From Ktedonobacteraceae bacterium (GTDB taxonomy: Bacteria; Chloroflexota; Ktedonobacteria; Ktedonobacterales; Ktedonobacteraceae), in NCBI GenBank assembly GCA_014896635.1, contig JADBKA010000026.1, forward strand, positions 1 to 31,780: 31,780 bases of DNA, given 5' to 3'. The notes under the pieces were generated by a model. The model did no database searches. It was not told where the DNA came from and worked only from the letters and a program-made list of their open reading frames with translations. The position numbers were made by a program, and so were the translations under genes. The number at the start of each line of letters is the position of its first letter. Positions within the stretch are counted from its first letter, which is position 1. This document shows, piece by piece, positions 25,005-31,780 of the stretch.

Positions 25005-26249
25005 TTAGCTCTGGCCCTTGTGCAGCGTGATATTGCCAGTGCTGACGTGGACGCTGAGCAGCGCGCCGGTTGAGCGGGTCTCGGTTCCTGGAACAAGTGG
25101 CCCGTGATAACCCACCTGCTCGTTGTCCTTGTTGATTTTGATGTCGAAGTCGCTTTTGATCGTGCCAACATTGGTTACAACGTCCACCGTACTCATGGTG
25201 TCAGGCGGCAGTGTGGCATCAATATCGCCGCGCTCACAGAGCAGCTTGAAAATTGCCTGGTGATTGGGGGCAGGGAGCAATCGCCCGTCAAAGGTAAGGT
25301 TGCCCTGGCCGGTCTCGATGCTTGAGCCATCAGTGAGAATGGCATGCGTGACGGTGACATCCCCCGTTCCCCCTCGGATATTCAGCATGCCGCTCAGCCC
25401 GTCTACCGTGACTTTGCCATAAGGCGCTTCAACGTTTACCTGCATCGTTGGCCCGGTCTTCGGCAGCGCCGAAGGGGGTAGTGTAATAGCGATATCGACG
25501 GCGTTAGAAGTATTGGCGAGCAAACCACTGCTGTTGGGGATAGTAACGTTTACGGTCAGACTATTCGCAGGCGTGCTGGCAGGGCTTTCAGTCGTTCCGC
25601 CGGCGGGAGCTGTAGTGGGCGTCGGTGTGACGGCGGGCCTGGCGCAACTCAGTCGCTGTGTGATAGTGCCGGGGGGCTGGATTTCCACGATCATCTGCTT
25701 GAATTTCTGGTCGGCATCTCCCTGTCCGCTGGCCTGCACGATCTTCTTTGCGTTGACGGTTATGTTGCTAGCAGTCGGATCGACGGTGATGCTGAGATTG
25801 CCGATTTTATCACAGACATGTAACTGATTAATAGTGGAAAGCGGGATGGTTTGTGTCTCCGCGCGGGTGAAACTGGTCATGCTGTTCAGGACGGGCAGGC
25901 CGCCTATGCGTCCTCCGCTGAGCGAGTGCAGAGCGAGAAAGACGATCACAGCGGCAACCACGACGGTGATGAGCGTGCCGAGACCACAACCGGTCAGCAA
26001 GATCGGCCAGACGCGGCGCTTGCGGCGTGGGCGTTTTACGGGCTGTCTGGACCTTGCGGGGGGCAGTTGCCGGCGGTACTCTTCCTCAGGATACTCGTCG
26101 TAGTCGTCCTCTTCTTCGTAATACTCATAGTAAGTGTCGTCCTGTTGTCTGGCATCCTCACGGTAGCGCCCTCTGGATGCTCTGGGGGGAACGCCGGGAT
26201 GGCGTTGTGGTTGTGGGCGTGGGCGTGGCCTGTCTTTCCCGCTGTCCAT
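25005..26249 (-). CDS. Membrane-anchored DUF4097-type beta-strand repeat protein
   Basis: A 414-residue protein. The first 80 residues are cytosolic, disordered and split into a Arg/Pro-rich part and an Asp/Glu/Tyr-rich part (EEEDDYDEYPEEEYRR), followed by a basic stop-transfer flank and one membrane helix (about 81-110). The exterior part consists of repeated short beta strands of the type GNLSITVDPTASNITVNAK, GKVTVDGLSGMLNIRGGTGDVTVTHAI, SIETGQGNLTFDG and STGNITLHKG, the DUF4097 (putative adhesin/beta-helix) pattern. A Pro/Thr/Ala linker interrupts it. Two Cys residues flank the linker and could form a disulfide. The start has GAGGA upstream. The function is unknown; the family often lies near envelope-stress regulators, and a two-component pair is divergent 0.3 kb away. 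Confidence 0.86.
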   Translation of the reverse strand: MDSGKDRPRPRPQPQRHPGVPPRASRGRYREDARQQDDTYYEYYEEEDDYDEYPEEEYRRQLPPARSRQPVKRPRRKRRVWPILLTGCGLGTLITVVVAAVIVFLALHSLSGGRIGGLPVLNSMTSFTRAETQTIPLSTINQLHVCDKIGNLSITVDPTASNITVNAKKIVQASGQGDADQKFKQMIVEIQPPGTITQRLSCARPAVTPTPTTAPAGGTTESPASTPANSLTVNVTIPNSSGLLANTSNAVDIAITLPPSALPKTGPTMQVNVEAPYGKVTVDGLSGMLNIRGGTGDVTVTHAILTDGSSIETGQGNLTFDGRLLPAPNHQAIFKLLCERGDIDATLPPDTMSTVDVVTNVGTIKSDFDIKINKDNEQVGYHGPLVPGTETRSTGALLSVHVSTGNITLHKGQS

Positions 26250-26458
26250 GCCGTTCCTCGCTTTCCTTAAACCTGTGTTATCTCAAGCATATCGTACCAC
26301 CGGCAGTAGTCCTACAGCTAGTACGGTTGAAGCTGGTGTTCGGTTTTTTCTTCTCCTCATGGGATAGCACCACAGGTAATAGTTAACGCGCGCATGGGGA
26401 GTTCGCTGCCAGCCAGTATTAATTTCTGCTGAGAAAAGCTGAGAAAGGAAGCGAATAC
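26250..26458. other. Intergenic region between divergent genes, no gene seen
   Basis: About 400 bp separate the DUF4097 gene from the response regulator. Apart from the promoter at 26459-26487 I see no supported gene or strong inverted repeat. The divergent arrangement would allow the regulator to control the DUF4097 gene. Confidence 0.5.
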
Positions 26459-26487
26459 TTGCAGCTACGACAGGGGCTCTCTATAAT
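26459..26487 (+). promoter_or_regulatory. Strong candidate sigma-70-type promoter for the two-component operon
   Basis: TTGCAG (26459-26464) and a perfect TATAAT (26482-26487) with a 17-bp spacer. It implies a 5' leader of about 160 bases before the chosen response-regulator start. Confidence 0.7.
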
Positions 26488-26652
26488 GAGAGAGAATGGC
26501 CGTCTACAGGTCCAGGGATATCGTCACCCGGCAGAGTTTGCCATACAGTGACGCGATGCTATGAGGAGCAGTGTCCCGTATTTTTTAAGACCGACACCCA
26601 CGATCCTTCCATTTCCGAAAGGGCCGTAGAGCAAGCAGCAGTGAGGGAGTAT

Positions 26653-27396
26653 ATGCAGCAGGGGAATAATAATCAGGAGGGCAAACCGCTTTTGAAGGCC
26701 CTCGTGGTCGATGACGAAGAGAACATCATCGAGTTAATCAGGCTTGGACTGCGTTATGAGGGATTTCAGGTTGAAGCTGCCACCGATGGAGAACAAGCAA
26801 TTTCTCTGGCACAGCGTATAGAGCCTGATGTGATTATTCTTGATTTGATGTTGCCCGGCATCGACGGCCTGGAGGTCTGCCGGCGCCTACGCGCCAATCC
26901 GACAACACGAGATATTCCCATACTTATGCTGACCGCCAAAGACGAGGTCAGCGATAAAATCCTGGGATTACAAACGGGAGCCGATGATTATATCACCAAG
27001 CCGTTTGACTTTTATGAGTTGCTGGAGCGGATCAAGGCTATTTTGCGCCGCCAGCAGCGCGTGAAGGCAGGACTCGGCGGCGGCGAGAGCACCGACCAGA
27101 TCCTGGAGTTCGCCGATCTGCGTATGAATACAGCGACGCGCGAGGTGACGCGCAAGGGAAAGTTGATAGAACTGACGGCAACCGAGTATAATCTCCTGCA
27201 TCTCTTTATGAGTCATCCGCGCCAGGTGCTGGACCGCCAGACTATTCTCAACCGCGTCTGGGGCTATGAATTTCTCGGCGAGACCAATATCATCGAGGTC
27301 TATGTGCGCTACCTGCGTGAGAAGATCGAAGACTCGCCCAGTTCTCCCCGGTTGATCCAGACCGTGCGCGGTGTTGGCTATATTCTGAAAGGATAG
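26653..27396 (+). CDS. OmpR/PhoB-family response regulator
   Basis: DNA-binding regulator activated by phosphorylation. It has an N-terminal receiver domain: VVDDEENI acidic pocket, phospho-acceptor Asp64 (counting from the chosen start) in IILDLMLPGIDG, Thr in MLTAKD, Lys in YITKPFDF. The C-terminal winged helix runs from about LRMNTATREVTRKGKLIELTATEYNLL to IIEVYVRYLREKIED and TVRGVGYILKG. The open frame starts earlier (GTG 26548) but without a ribosome site. ATG 26653 has GAGGGAG only 3 bp away; a TTG at 26692 with AGGAGG 11 bp upstream is a real alternative. The cognate kinase follows 44 bp downstream. Confidence 0.96.
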   Translation: MQQGNNNQEGKPLLKALVVDDEENIIELIRLGLRYEGFQVEAATDGEQAISLAQRIEPDVIILDLMLPGIDGLEVCRRLRANPTTRDIPILMLTAKDEVSDKILGLQTGADDYITKPFDFYELLERIKAILRRQQRVKAGLGGGESTDQILEFADLRMNTATREVTRKGKLIELTATEYNLLHLFMSHPRQVLDRQTILNRVWGYEFLGETNIIEVYVRYLREKIEDSPSSPRLIQTVRGVGYILKG

Positions 27397-27440
27397 CCGG
27401 ATAAGCTGGATACCTTCTGCAAAGATAGGGGCATAGACGC

Positions 27441-28562
27441 TTGTTGAATGAGTATGATGCACAACCGCTGACGGACAATCGAAGATCAGAAAGCGTTCCT
27501 GCCTGGCTGAGGCCGTTTTTCAGTCTGCGTGCTCAGCTCCTGTTTGCTTATGCTCTTCTGCTCACGCTTGCTGTGCTGGTTGTTTGCCTGCTAGTCTATC
27601 AACAGATGGACCGGCTGTACATAGTGATTGCGGCAGCGGCGACAATTGGCGTGGCTGTGATGCTGGCCTATGTCTGTACGACGCTGCTGCTGCGCCCGCT
27701 CTCGCGCGCCATCGACGTGGCTCAGGCTCTGGCCGCCGGCGACCTGGCGCAGCGTGAGCGCCTGATCCTGCACGTACCGCCACAGGACGACATTGATCGT
27801 CTCGCAGGCAGCCTAGCCAGGATGGCAACAAGGCTGGAGCGAGCCGAAGAGATGCAACTCGCCTCAGAGCAGCGTTTCAAACGCTTCTTCTCCGATGCCT
27901 CGCACCAGCTACGCACTCCGCTGACTTCCATTCGCGGGTTTACTGAGATCCTGCTGCGCGGGGCTATCGACGATGAGGAGATGAGACAGCACGTACTGAG
28001 GCGCATGAAAAGCGAAGCTGAGCGGATGACGCTGCTCATCAACGATCTGCTGACGCTGGCCCGCCTCGATAATCAACATCCTCTCAAACTCCAGTACGTC
28101 GATTTGTTGGAAGCGGTGACGGAAGCCGTTAACCAGGCCAGGCAGCGCGCCGGCGAGGGGAATCAGATCTCGCTGGTGCCGGAAAGCGATGTCCGCCTGG
28201 GCCTGCAAGCTGATCGTGAGCGGCTCAAGCAACTGCTGTTCATTCTACTTGACAATGCTCTGAAGCACGGGAAGTCTGGGCCTGACGGCCTGATCACCGT
28301 CAAGGTAGGTAGACAGGGGCAACAGGCTGTGCTTTGCGTGGCTGATAATGGTGCCGGTATTGATAAGGTTGACCTCGAACACATTTTTGATTCTTTTTAT
28401 CAAGGACGAATCCGCTCTACCAGCACGGTCACTGCTTCCGGCGCCGGTCTGGGCCTCACCATCGCTCATGCTATTGTGCGCGCTCATCATGGCACGATCT
28501 CAGCTACCAGTGAGCCTGGCAGGGGAACTGAATTTACCGTCAGGCTGCCGTGCTCCTGCTGA
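27441..28562 (+). CDS. Histidine kinase with two closely spaced membrane helices
   Basis: Sensor kinase partner of the preceding regulator, 373 residues. The N-terminus is followed by two membrane helices (about 33-53 and 60-84) separated by only about 6 residues, so there is no extracellular sensor domain. A HAMP-like linker (LLRPLSRAIDVAQALAAGDLAQRE) follows, then the H-box FSDASHQLRTPLTSIRGF with His155, N-box LFILLDNALKHG, G1 VADNGAGID, F-box FDSFYQG, and G2 SGAGLGLTIAHAIVRAHHG. The start is TTG (27441 or 27444) with AGGGG upstream; no ATG fits. The arrangement resembles intramembrane-sensing kinases that respond to envelope or membrane perturbation. Confidence 0.95.
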   Translation: MLNEYDAQPLTDNRRSESVPAWLRPFFSLRAQLLFAYALLLTLAVLVVCLLVYQQMDRLYIVIAAAATIGVAVMLAYVCTTLLLRPLSRAIDVAQALAAGDLAQRERLILHVPPQDDIDRLAGSLARMATRLERAEEMQLASEQRFKRFFSDASHQLRTPLTSIRGFTEILLRGAIDDEEMRQHVLRRMKSEAERMTLLINDLLTLARLDNQHPLKLQYVDLLEAVTEAVNQARQRAGEGNQISLVPESDVRLGLQADRERLKQLLFILLDNALKHGKSGPDGLITVKVGRQGQQAVLCVADNGAGIDKVDLEHIFDSFYQGRIRSTSTVTASGAGLGLTIAHAIVRAHHGTISATSEPGRGTEFTVRLPCSC

Positions 28563-28583
28563 TTATCTTACGTCCTTTCTGGC

Positions 28584-28754
28584 GTCAACTTAACGGAAAA
28601 GGGAGGTCCAGGAGGGTTTTGCCCCCCTGGCGGGGCGACAAGTCTCTTTTCAGGGGGTCCAGGGGGCGCACAGCCCCCTGGCGGGGGGTCGGGGGTGTCC
28701 CCCAAACAACCTTTTTCCCCTTTGGGAGAGGAGGGGATACTCTCTAAAGTTAAC
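28584..28754. repeat. GC-rich repeat element with terminal inverted repeats
   Basis: 171 bp bounded by GTCAACTT (28584-28591) and AAGTTAAC (28747-28754), an inverted match at 7 of 8 positions. It contains CCAGGAGGG/CCCCCCTGG (28608-28629, one A-C mismatch) and a perfect 9-bp stem CCAGGGGGC-GCACA-GCCCCCTGG (28659-28681), then GGGGGTGTCCCCC. It is in the opposite orientation to the 8.3 and 24.7 kb copies. No clear target-site duplication was seen. Confidence 0.8.
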
Positions 28755-28871
28755 ACGAATAGGAAATACTTATCATTAGTACCATGCATCTGCAATTTCC
28801 TCTTTCTATTGATGGAATTCTATGGTACACTTGGCACCGTGATGAGTTTAACGAAAGCCGGGAGCCAGGCA

Positions 28872-29603
28872 ATGAGAAAATTTATCTGGACTTTTACCAT
28901 TGTGCTGTTGCTGGCACTGTTTGCTGCGTGTAGCACCAGTAGCGGTAGCGGACAGAACGGAACTGCCAATCAACCATTTCTACCGAGCGTTTCGCCTACC
29001 GCAAGCCAGGTCGTTCCCACGTTCTCTCCTAAGCCCACCGCCACAGCTACTCCAACTCCTACCGCAAAACCCACAGGCGCCGCACATGCCAGCCCTACAA
29101 CTACAACGGGCAAATCCGGTGGGGGTGGCGGCAATAACGGAGGCGGTGCAGGAAACCCGCCGGTGACGACAAGCCAGGCGCAGCAGCTCGCCCGGCAACT
29201 CTTGCAGACCATTAACCAGGACCGCGCCGCGAACAATCTCCCCCCCTATAGCTGGGAAGCAGGACTGGAGCGCAGCGCCTACCTGCATAATCTGGTGATG
29301 GCTCAGGGCTGCGGCCTCAACCACAACTGTCCCGGTGAGCCGCAACTGGGTGCACGAGAGAGCAACCAGGGAGTACAATGGAACTATGCCGGCGAGAATA
29401 TCGGTACCGGTGGGCCGGTTGCTACCTCTTATGACAGTCAATGGAGCATGGTTTTGAGGCTGCACCAGAGCATGATGGCCGAAAAGCCGCCCGAAGACGG
29501 CCATCGCCAGAATCTCCTGAGCACGAAGTTCCACCGCATCGGCATCAGCATCTATGTCGATGCAAAGAACCGGCTCTGGCTCACTGAAGATTTCGCAAAC
29601 TGA
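28872..29603 (+). CDS. CAP-domain (SCP/PR-1-like, YkwD-type) lipoprotein
   Basis: A 243-residue exported lipoprotein. The N-terminus MRKFIWTFTIVLLLALFAAC has a short basic start, a hydrophobic core and a lipobox ending in Cys20, for signal peptidase II. A long Ser/Thr/Pro/Gly linker (about 21-100) leads to a CAP domain: LARQLLQTINQDRAANNLPPYSW, ERSAYLHNLVMAQGCGLNHNCPGE, NYAGENIG, and GHRQNLLSTKFHRIGISIYVD. Two Cys near the active-site His may form a disulfide. CAP proteins bind lipids or glycans and are of varied function. ATG 28872 has GGGAG 8 bp upstream; the longer frame from 28695 would add a segment that lies in the repeat element. Confidence 0.92.
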   Translation: MRKFIWTFTIVLLLALFAACSTSSGSGQNGTANQPFLPSVSPTASQVVPTFSPKPTATATPTPTAKPTGAAHASPTTTTGKSGGGGGNNGGGAGNPPVTTSQAQQLARQLLQTINQDRAANNLPPYSWEAGLERSAYLHNLVMAQGCGLNHNCPGEPQLGARESNQGVQWNYAGENIGTGGPVATSYDSQWSMVLRLHQSMMAEKPPEDGHRQNLLSTKFHRIGISIYVDAKNRLWLTEDFAN

Positions 29604-29680
29604 ACAAGTATCGTTCCGCTTTAACAGTATTAAAGGAAACCTCTCCTGGGAATACCAGAATCGAATGGGAGAAGCGAGAC

Positions 29681-29779
29681 ATGCAAACGCAGAATATCCG
29701 TGTTGGCGCAAATGCTGTGATCATACGTGATGGCAGGCTGCTGCTCGTGGAATTCGATCCTTTTTCCTCTGATCTATAA
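29681..29779 (+). pseudogene. Truncated Nudix hydrolase remnant (N-terminal 32 codons)
   Basis: ATG 29681 with GGGAGAAGCGAG upstream opens a 32-codon frame. Its IRVGANAVIIRDGRLLLVEFD is the typical first two strands of a Nudix hydrolase, but the frame then reads PFSSDL and stops (TAA 29777-29779) before any Nudix box (GX5EX7REUXEEXGU). The rest of the gene is missing; the next gene begins 11 bp later. I read this as the 5' end of a gene lost by deletion. It could alternatively be a small coupling ORF. Confidence 0.6.
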
Positions 29780-29790
29780 GGAAATTTGTT

Positions 29791-30759
29791 ATGACACAGT
29801 CGCCGGCGCATAACCTGCCACCTGCCACGAAACGTACGCAGGCCCCCTGGTGGAGCAAGGTCTTCCTTGCTCTCATTATTTGTCTCATAATCGTAACTCT
29901 CGTAAACATGGCCCTCTACTACTTCTTTGCACCTGTGCAGGCGCCCGTTTTCACCAATGTCAGAACACCGCTCCTCATCGCGCACCAGGGCGGCGAACTT
30001 CTCGCACCCAGCGACACCCTGGCCGCCTTCGCTGTAGCCGACTCCATCGGCGTCGATATGCTTGAGACGGATATCCATATGACAAAGGACGGCTACCTGG
30101 TCCTTATACACGATAGCACCGTTGATCGCACAACGAACGGCACGGGCCGCGTTGACTCTTATACGCTGAGTGATTTGAAGAAGCTGGATGCCGGCTATCG
30201 CTTCAAGGATCTTCAGGGGCAATATAGCTATCGCGGCAAGGGTGTGACCATTCCAACGCTTGAAGAGCTATTCCAGACCTACGGGCAGAAGTATCTCTAC
30301 AATCTGGAGATGAAGGACGCCTATCCTAAAAACGGCCCCTCACAGATCGAAGCGAAGCTCCTGGCACTCATTCAGAAGTACCACCTTGAAAAGCGCGTCG
30401 TCGTCACCTCTTTTCACCAGGAACTTATTGATCACTTCAATCAACTTGCTCACAATCAGATCGCGCTAGGGGCAGGAACCGCCGAAGCGACACGCTTTGT
30501 GCTGACCCATAAATTCGGCGTTCCCGGCTTCTATAAGCCGAGCGCCAATGTCTTTCAGCTCCCCACCGAGAGCAGCGGCTTCGATCTTAAGGATCGCGTT
30601 CTCATCGAAGGGGCGCACCGTCTCCATATCCAGGTCCACTACTGGACCATTGATGATAAGGCGACCATGCGAGAATTGCTACAACTGGGCGCCGACGGTA
30701 TCATCACCAACCGGCCCGACCTGCTCAAAGAAGTCCTGCAAGAGATGCACCTGCGCTGA
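29791..30759 (+). CDS. Membrane-anchored glycerophosphodiester phosphodiesterase family protein
   Basis: A 322-residue GDPD-family TIM barrel, likely hydrolysing glycerophosphodiesters to an alcohol and glycerol-3-phosphate. A membrane helix (about 23-46) anchors it, with the enzyme outside. Visible are AHQGGE (usual HRG motif with Gln for Arg), APSDTLAAF (usually APENT), ETDIHMTKDGYLVLIHDSTVDRTTNGTG with catalytic acids and His, and late ELLQLGADGIITNRPD. The HRG to HQG and APENT to APSDT changes remove residues that help to coordinate metal or phosphate, so activity or substrate may differ. ATG 29791 has AAGGAAA upstream. Its ribosome site overlaps the Nudix remnant's stop. Confidence 0.9.
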   Translation: MTQSPAHNLPPATKRTQAPWWSKVFLALIICLIIVTLVNMALYYFFAPVQAPVFTNVRTPLLIAHQGGELLAPSDTLAAFAVADSIGVDMLETDIHMTKDGYLVLIHDSTVDRTTNGTGRVDSYTLSDLKKLDAGYRFKDLQGQYSYRGKGVTIPTLEELFQTYGQKYLYNLEMKDAYPKNGPSQIEAKLLALIQKYHLEKRVVVTSFHQELIDHFNQLAHNQIALGAGTAEATRFVLTHKFGVPGFYKPSANVFQLPTESSGFDLKDRVLIEGAHRLHIQVHYWTIDDKATMRELLQLGADGIITNRPDLLKEVLQEMHLR

Positions 30760-30887
30760 TACTATAAGACGTGACACATGCCTATCGCAAAGAGGGCCAT
30801 GAAGTCCTACAATAAAAGAGGAGAGAGAATTCTCGCCTGGCCTTTGAACGTTTTCAGAGAAACGGTTTTCCAGAAGGAGCAGCGGCA

Positions 30888-31589
30888 ATGGGTAGATCAT
30901 CTCCGGCCAGCCTGGCGCGTCATGCAAAGCCTGCCAGGGTGGGCTTCTGGCCCGGCTTTATCGTCGCAGGTCTACTGAGTTTTTTTGTGGCAAGCCAGAT
31001 TATTCTGCGTCTCAGACGAAAGCTGAATCCACAGCCTATGCCTGCCCGGCTGGCGCCATTTCTCAGCCAGCCGTTCCGTAGCAGGATGTTCGGCACAGCA
31101 GAGCAGATCATAGAGCGCGCGGGTGTCAGGCCCGGCATGCGCGTACTGGAGATCGGACCTGGGCCGGGCCATTTCACGGTACCACTGGCGCGGCGTGTCG
31201 TCGAAGAAGGGAAAGACGGCAGCATCACCTGCGTTGAGATACAGCAGGAGATGATCGAGATGTTACACCAGCGATTACATGCTGAACAGATCAGCAACAT
31301 TGAGGTCATTCAGGGAGATGCGCAGCAACTCCCTCTGCCGGCAGACAGCTTCGACATGGTCTTTCTGGTCACGGTAGTTGGTGAGGTGCCGGACGAATCG
31401 GCGCTCTTCCGCGAGTGCGCGCGAGTTCTCAAGCCTGGCGGCATCGTGGCCGTGACCGAGCAGATCAGTGATCCCGATTACCGTTTTCCCGGCACCGTAC
31501 GCCAGCAGGCGCTCAATGCAGGTCTCCAGGACGCAGGCTATACGGGCTTCCGCTGGTGGTCCTACACAGCACGCTACCGCAAACCATGA
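30888..31589 (+). CDS. Membrane-anchored class I SAM-dependent methyltransferase
   Basis: A 233-residue protein with one N-terminal membrane helix (about 19-41), then a Rossmann methyltransferase: MRVLEIGPGPGHFTVPLARRV (motif I), ITCVEIQQEMIEML (acidic residue of motif II), IEVIQGDAQQLPLPADSFDMVFLVTVVGEVPD and RECARVLKPGGIVAVTEQ. It resembles UbiE/BioC-like small-molecule or lipid methyltransferases; substrate unknown. AAGGAG (30874-30879) supports ATG 30888. It follows the GDPD gene by 128 bp and precedes a repeat cluster at the window end. Confidence 0.9.
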   Translation: MGRSSPASLARHAKPARVGFWPGFIVAGLLSFFVASQIILRLRRKLNPQPMPARLAPFLSQPFRSRMFGTAEQIIERAGVRPGMRVLEIGPGPGHFTVPLARRVVEEGKDGSITCVEIQQEMIEMLHQRLHAEQISNIEVIQGDAQQLPLPADSFDMVFLVTVVGEVPDESALFRECARVLKPGGIVAVTEQISDPDYRFPGTVRQQALNAGLQDAGYTGFRWWSYTARYRKP

Positions 31590-31615
31590 GCAGGGTACGG
31601 GGTGTCGGGGGTGTC

Positions 31616-31780
31616 GTCAACTGAACGGCAAGGGAGAGATCCAGGAGGGCGCAGGCCCTCCTGGCAGGGGCCAGGGGTGTCCCCAGAGGCGTAAACTTAA
31701 CAAAAAGGGGAGGTCCAGGAGGGCTTTGCCCTCCTGGCGGGGGCCTGGGGGGTGTCCCCCGAAAAACCCCTTTAAATTAA
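31616..31780. repeat. GC-rich repeat cluster running to the window end
   Basis: Two units in the opposite orientation to those at 24.7 kb, each with a perfect 10-bp stem: CCAGGAGGGC-GCAG-GCCCTCCTGG (31641-31664) and CCAGGAGGGC-TTT-GCCCTCCTGG (31715-31737). Each is preceded by a GTCAACTG/GTAAACTT-type end (31616 and 31691), and the latter closes with GGGGGGTGTCCCCCG. The order end-stem-GGGGTGTCCCC-end-stem mirrors the two-unit cluster at 24656-24850. The second unit is probably incomplete at the window edge. Confidence 0.8.

Noticed and set aside
28584..28871. Upstream extension of the CAP lipoprotein (start 28695)
   Set aside because: The added residues come from the repeat element and would bury the lipoprotein signal, whereas ATG 28872 has a ribosome site and a normal lipobox signal.
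1..31780. tRNA or rRNA genes
   Set aside because: No cloverleaf with a TTC-type loop and no conserved rRNA sequence was recognised by eye on either strand; a tRNAscan run would be decisive.

Overview
The window looks like a chromosomal segment of a GC-rich, multi-replicative-gene-repertoire bacterium, most probably a Chloroflexota of the class Ktedonobacteria. This is an inference from gene style: tandem membrane-anchored Ser/Thr kinases with a lectin-like ectodomain, a DUF2203 protein, a bacterial Ski2-type helicase, several TTG starts, and many short GC-rich intergenic repeats. No rRNA, tRNA, CRISPR array, prophage or intact insertion sequence was seen. The left edge cuts a kinase gene and the right edge cuts a repeat cluster.

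Layout. 1-5.4 kb: two paralogous minus-strand receptor-like Ser/Thr kinases in one operon behind a good promoter. 5.6-8.3 kb: a minus-strand Ski2/Mtr4-like helicase. 8.3-8.6 kb: an exact 100-bp tandem repeat between divergent genes. 8.7-10.9 kb: two tandem cyclophilins (one membrane-anchored, one cytosolic) and an NTF2/SnoaL-like protein. 10.9-12.1 kb: signal peptidase I plus a small membrane protein. 12.4-15.9 kb: a two-gene surface-polysaccharide operon (Wzx-like flippase, then a GT2 + GT-B fusion) with an ATGA overlap. 16.2-17.6 kb: a beta-carbonic anhydrase, a MITE-like relic and a coiled-coil protein. 17.9-19.7 kb: an operon of an unknown protein, a DUF2203 protein and prmC. 19.9-24.5 kb: a WecA/TagO-type transferase with a tiny in-frame upstream ORF, overlapping tail-to-tail with uvrA. 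24.6-25.0 kb: a repeat cluster. 25.0-26.2 kb: a membrane-anchored DUF4097 protein. 26.5-28.6 kb: an OmpR-type two-component pair whose kinase has almost no extracellular loop. 28.6-31.8 kb: a repeat element, a CAP-domain lipoprotein, a truncated Nudix gene, a membrane-anchored GDPD, a methyltransferase and another repeat cluster.

The envelope theme is strong. WecA-type initiation, the flippase/glycosyltransferase pair, signal peptidase, membrane-anchored cyclophilin, GDPD, CAP lipoprotein, DUF4097 protein and both kinases all act at or across the membrane, although they are in separate operons.

The most novel material is non-coding. A family of GC-rich modules occurs at four main loci (about 8.3, 24.6, 28.6 and 31.6 kb) with a degenerate copy at 19.7 kb. 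Each full module pairs a GGGGACACCCC-type hairpin with a CCAGG...CCTGG hairpin whose arms differ between copies in a base-pair-preserving way, and some copies are bounded by imperfect GTnAACTT terminal inverted repeats. A second, unrelated two-hairpin repeat occurs at 12.36 and 17.7 kb with substitutions confined to a loop. These look like structured, mobile or REP/BIME-like elements rather than plain terminators.
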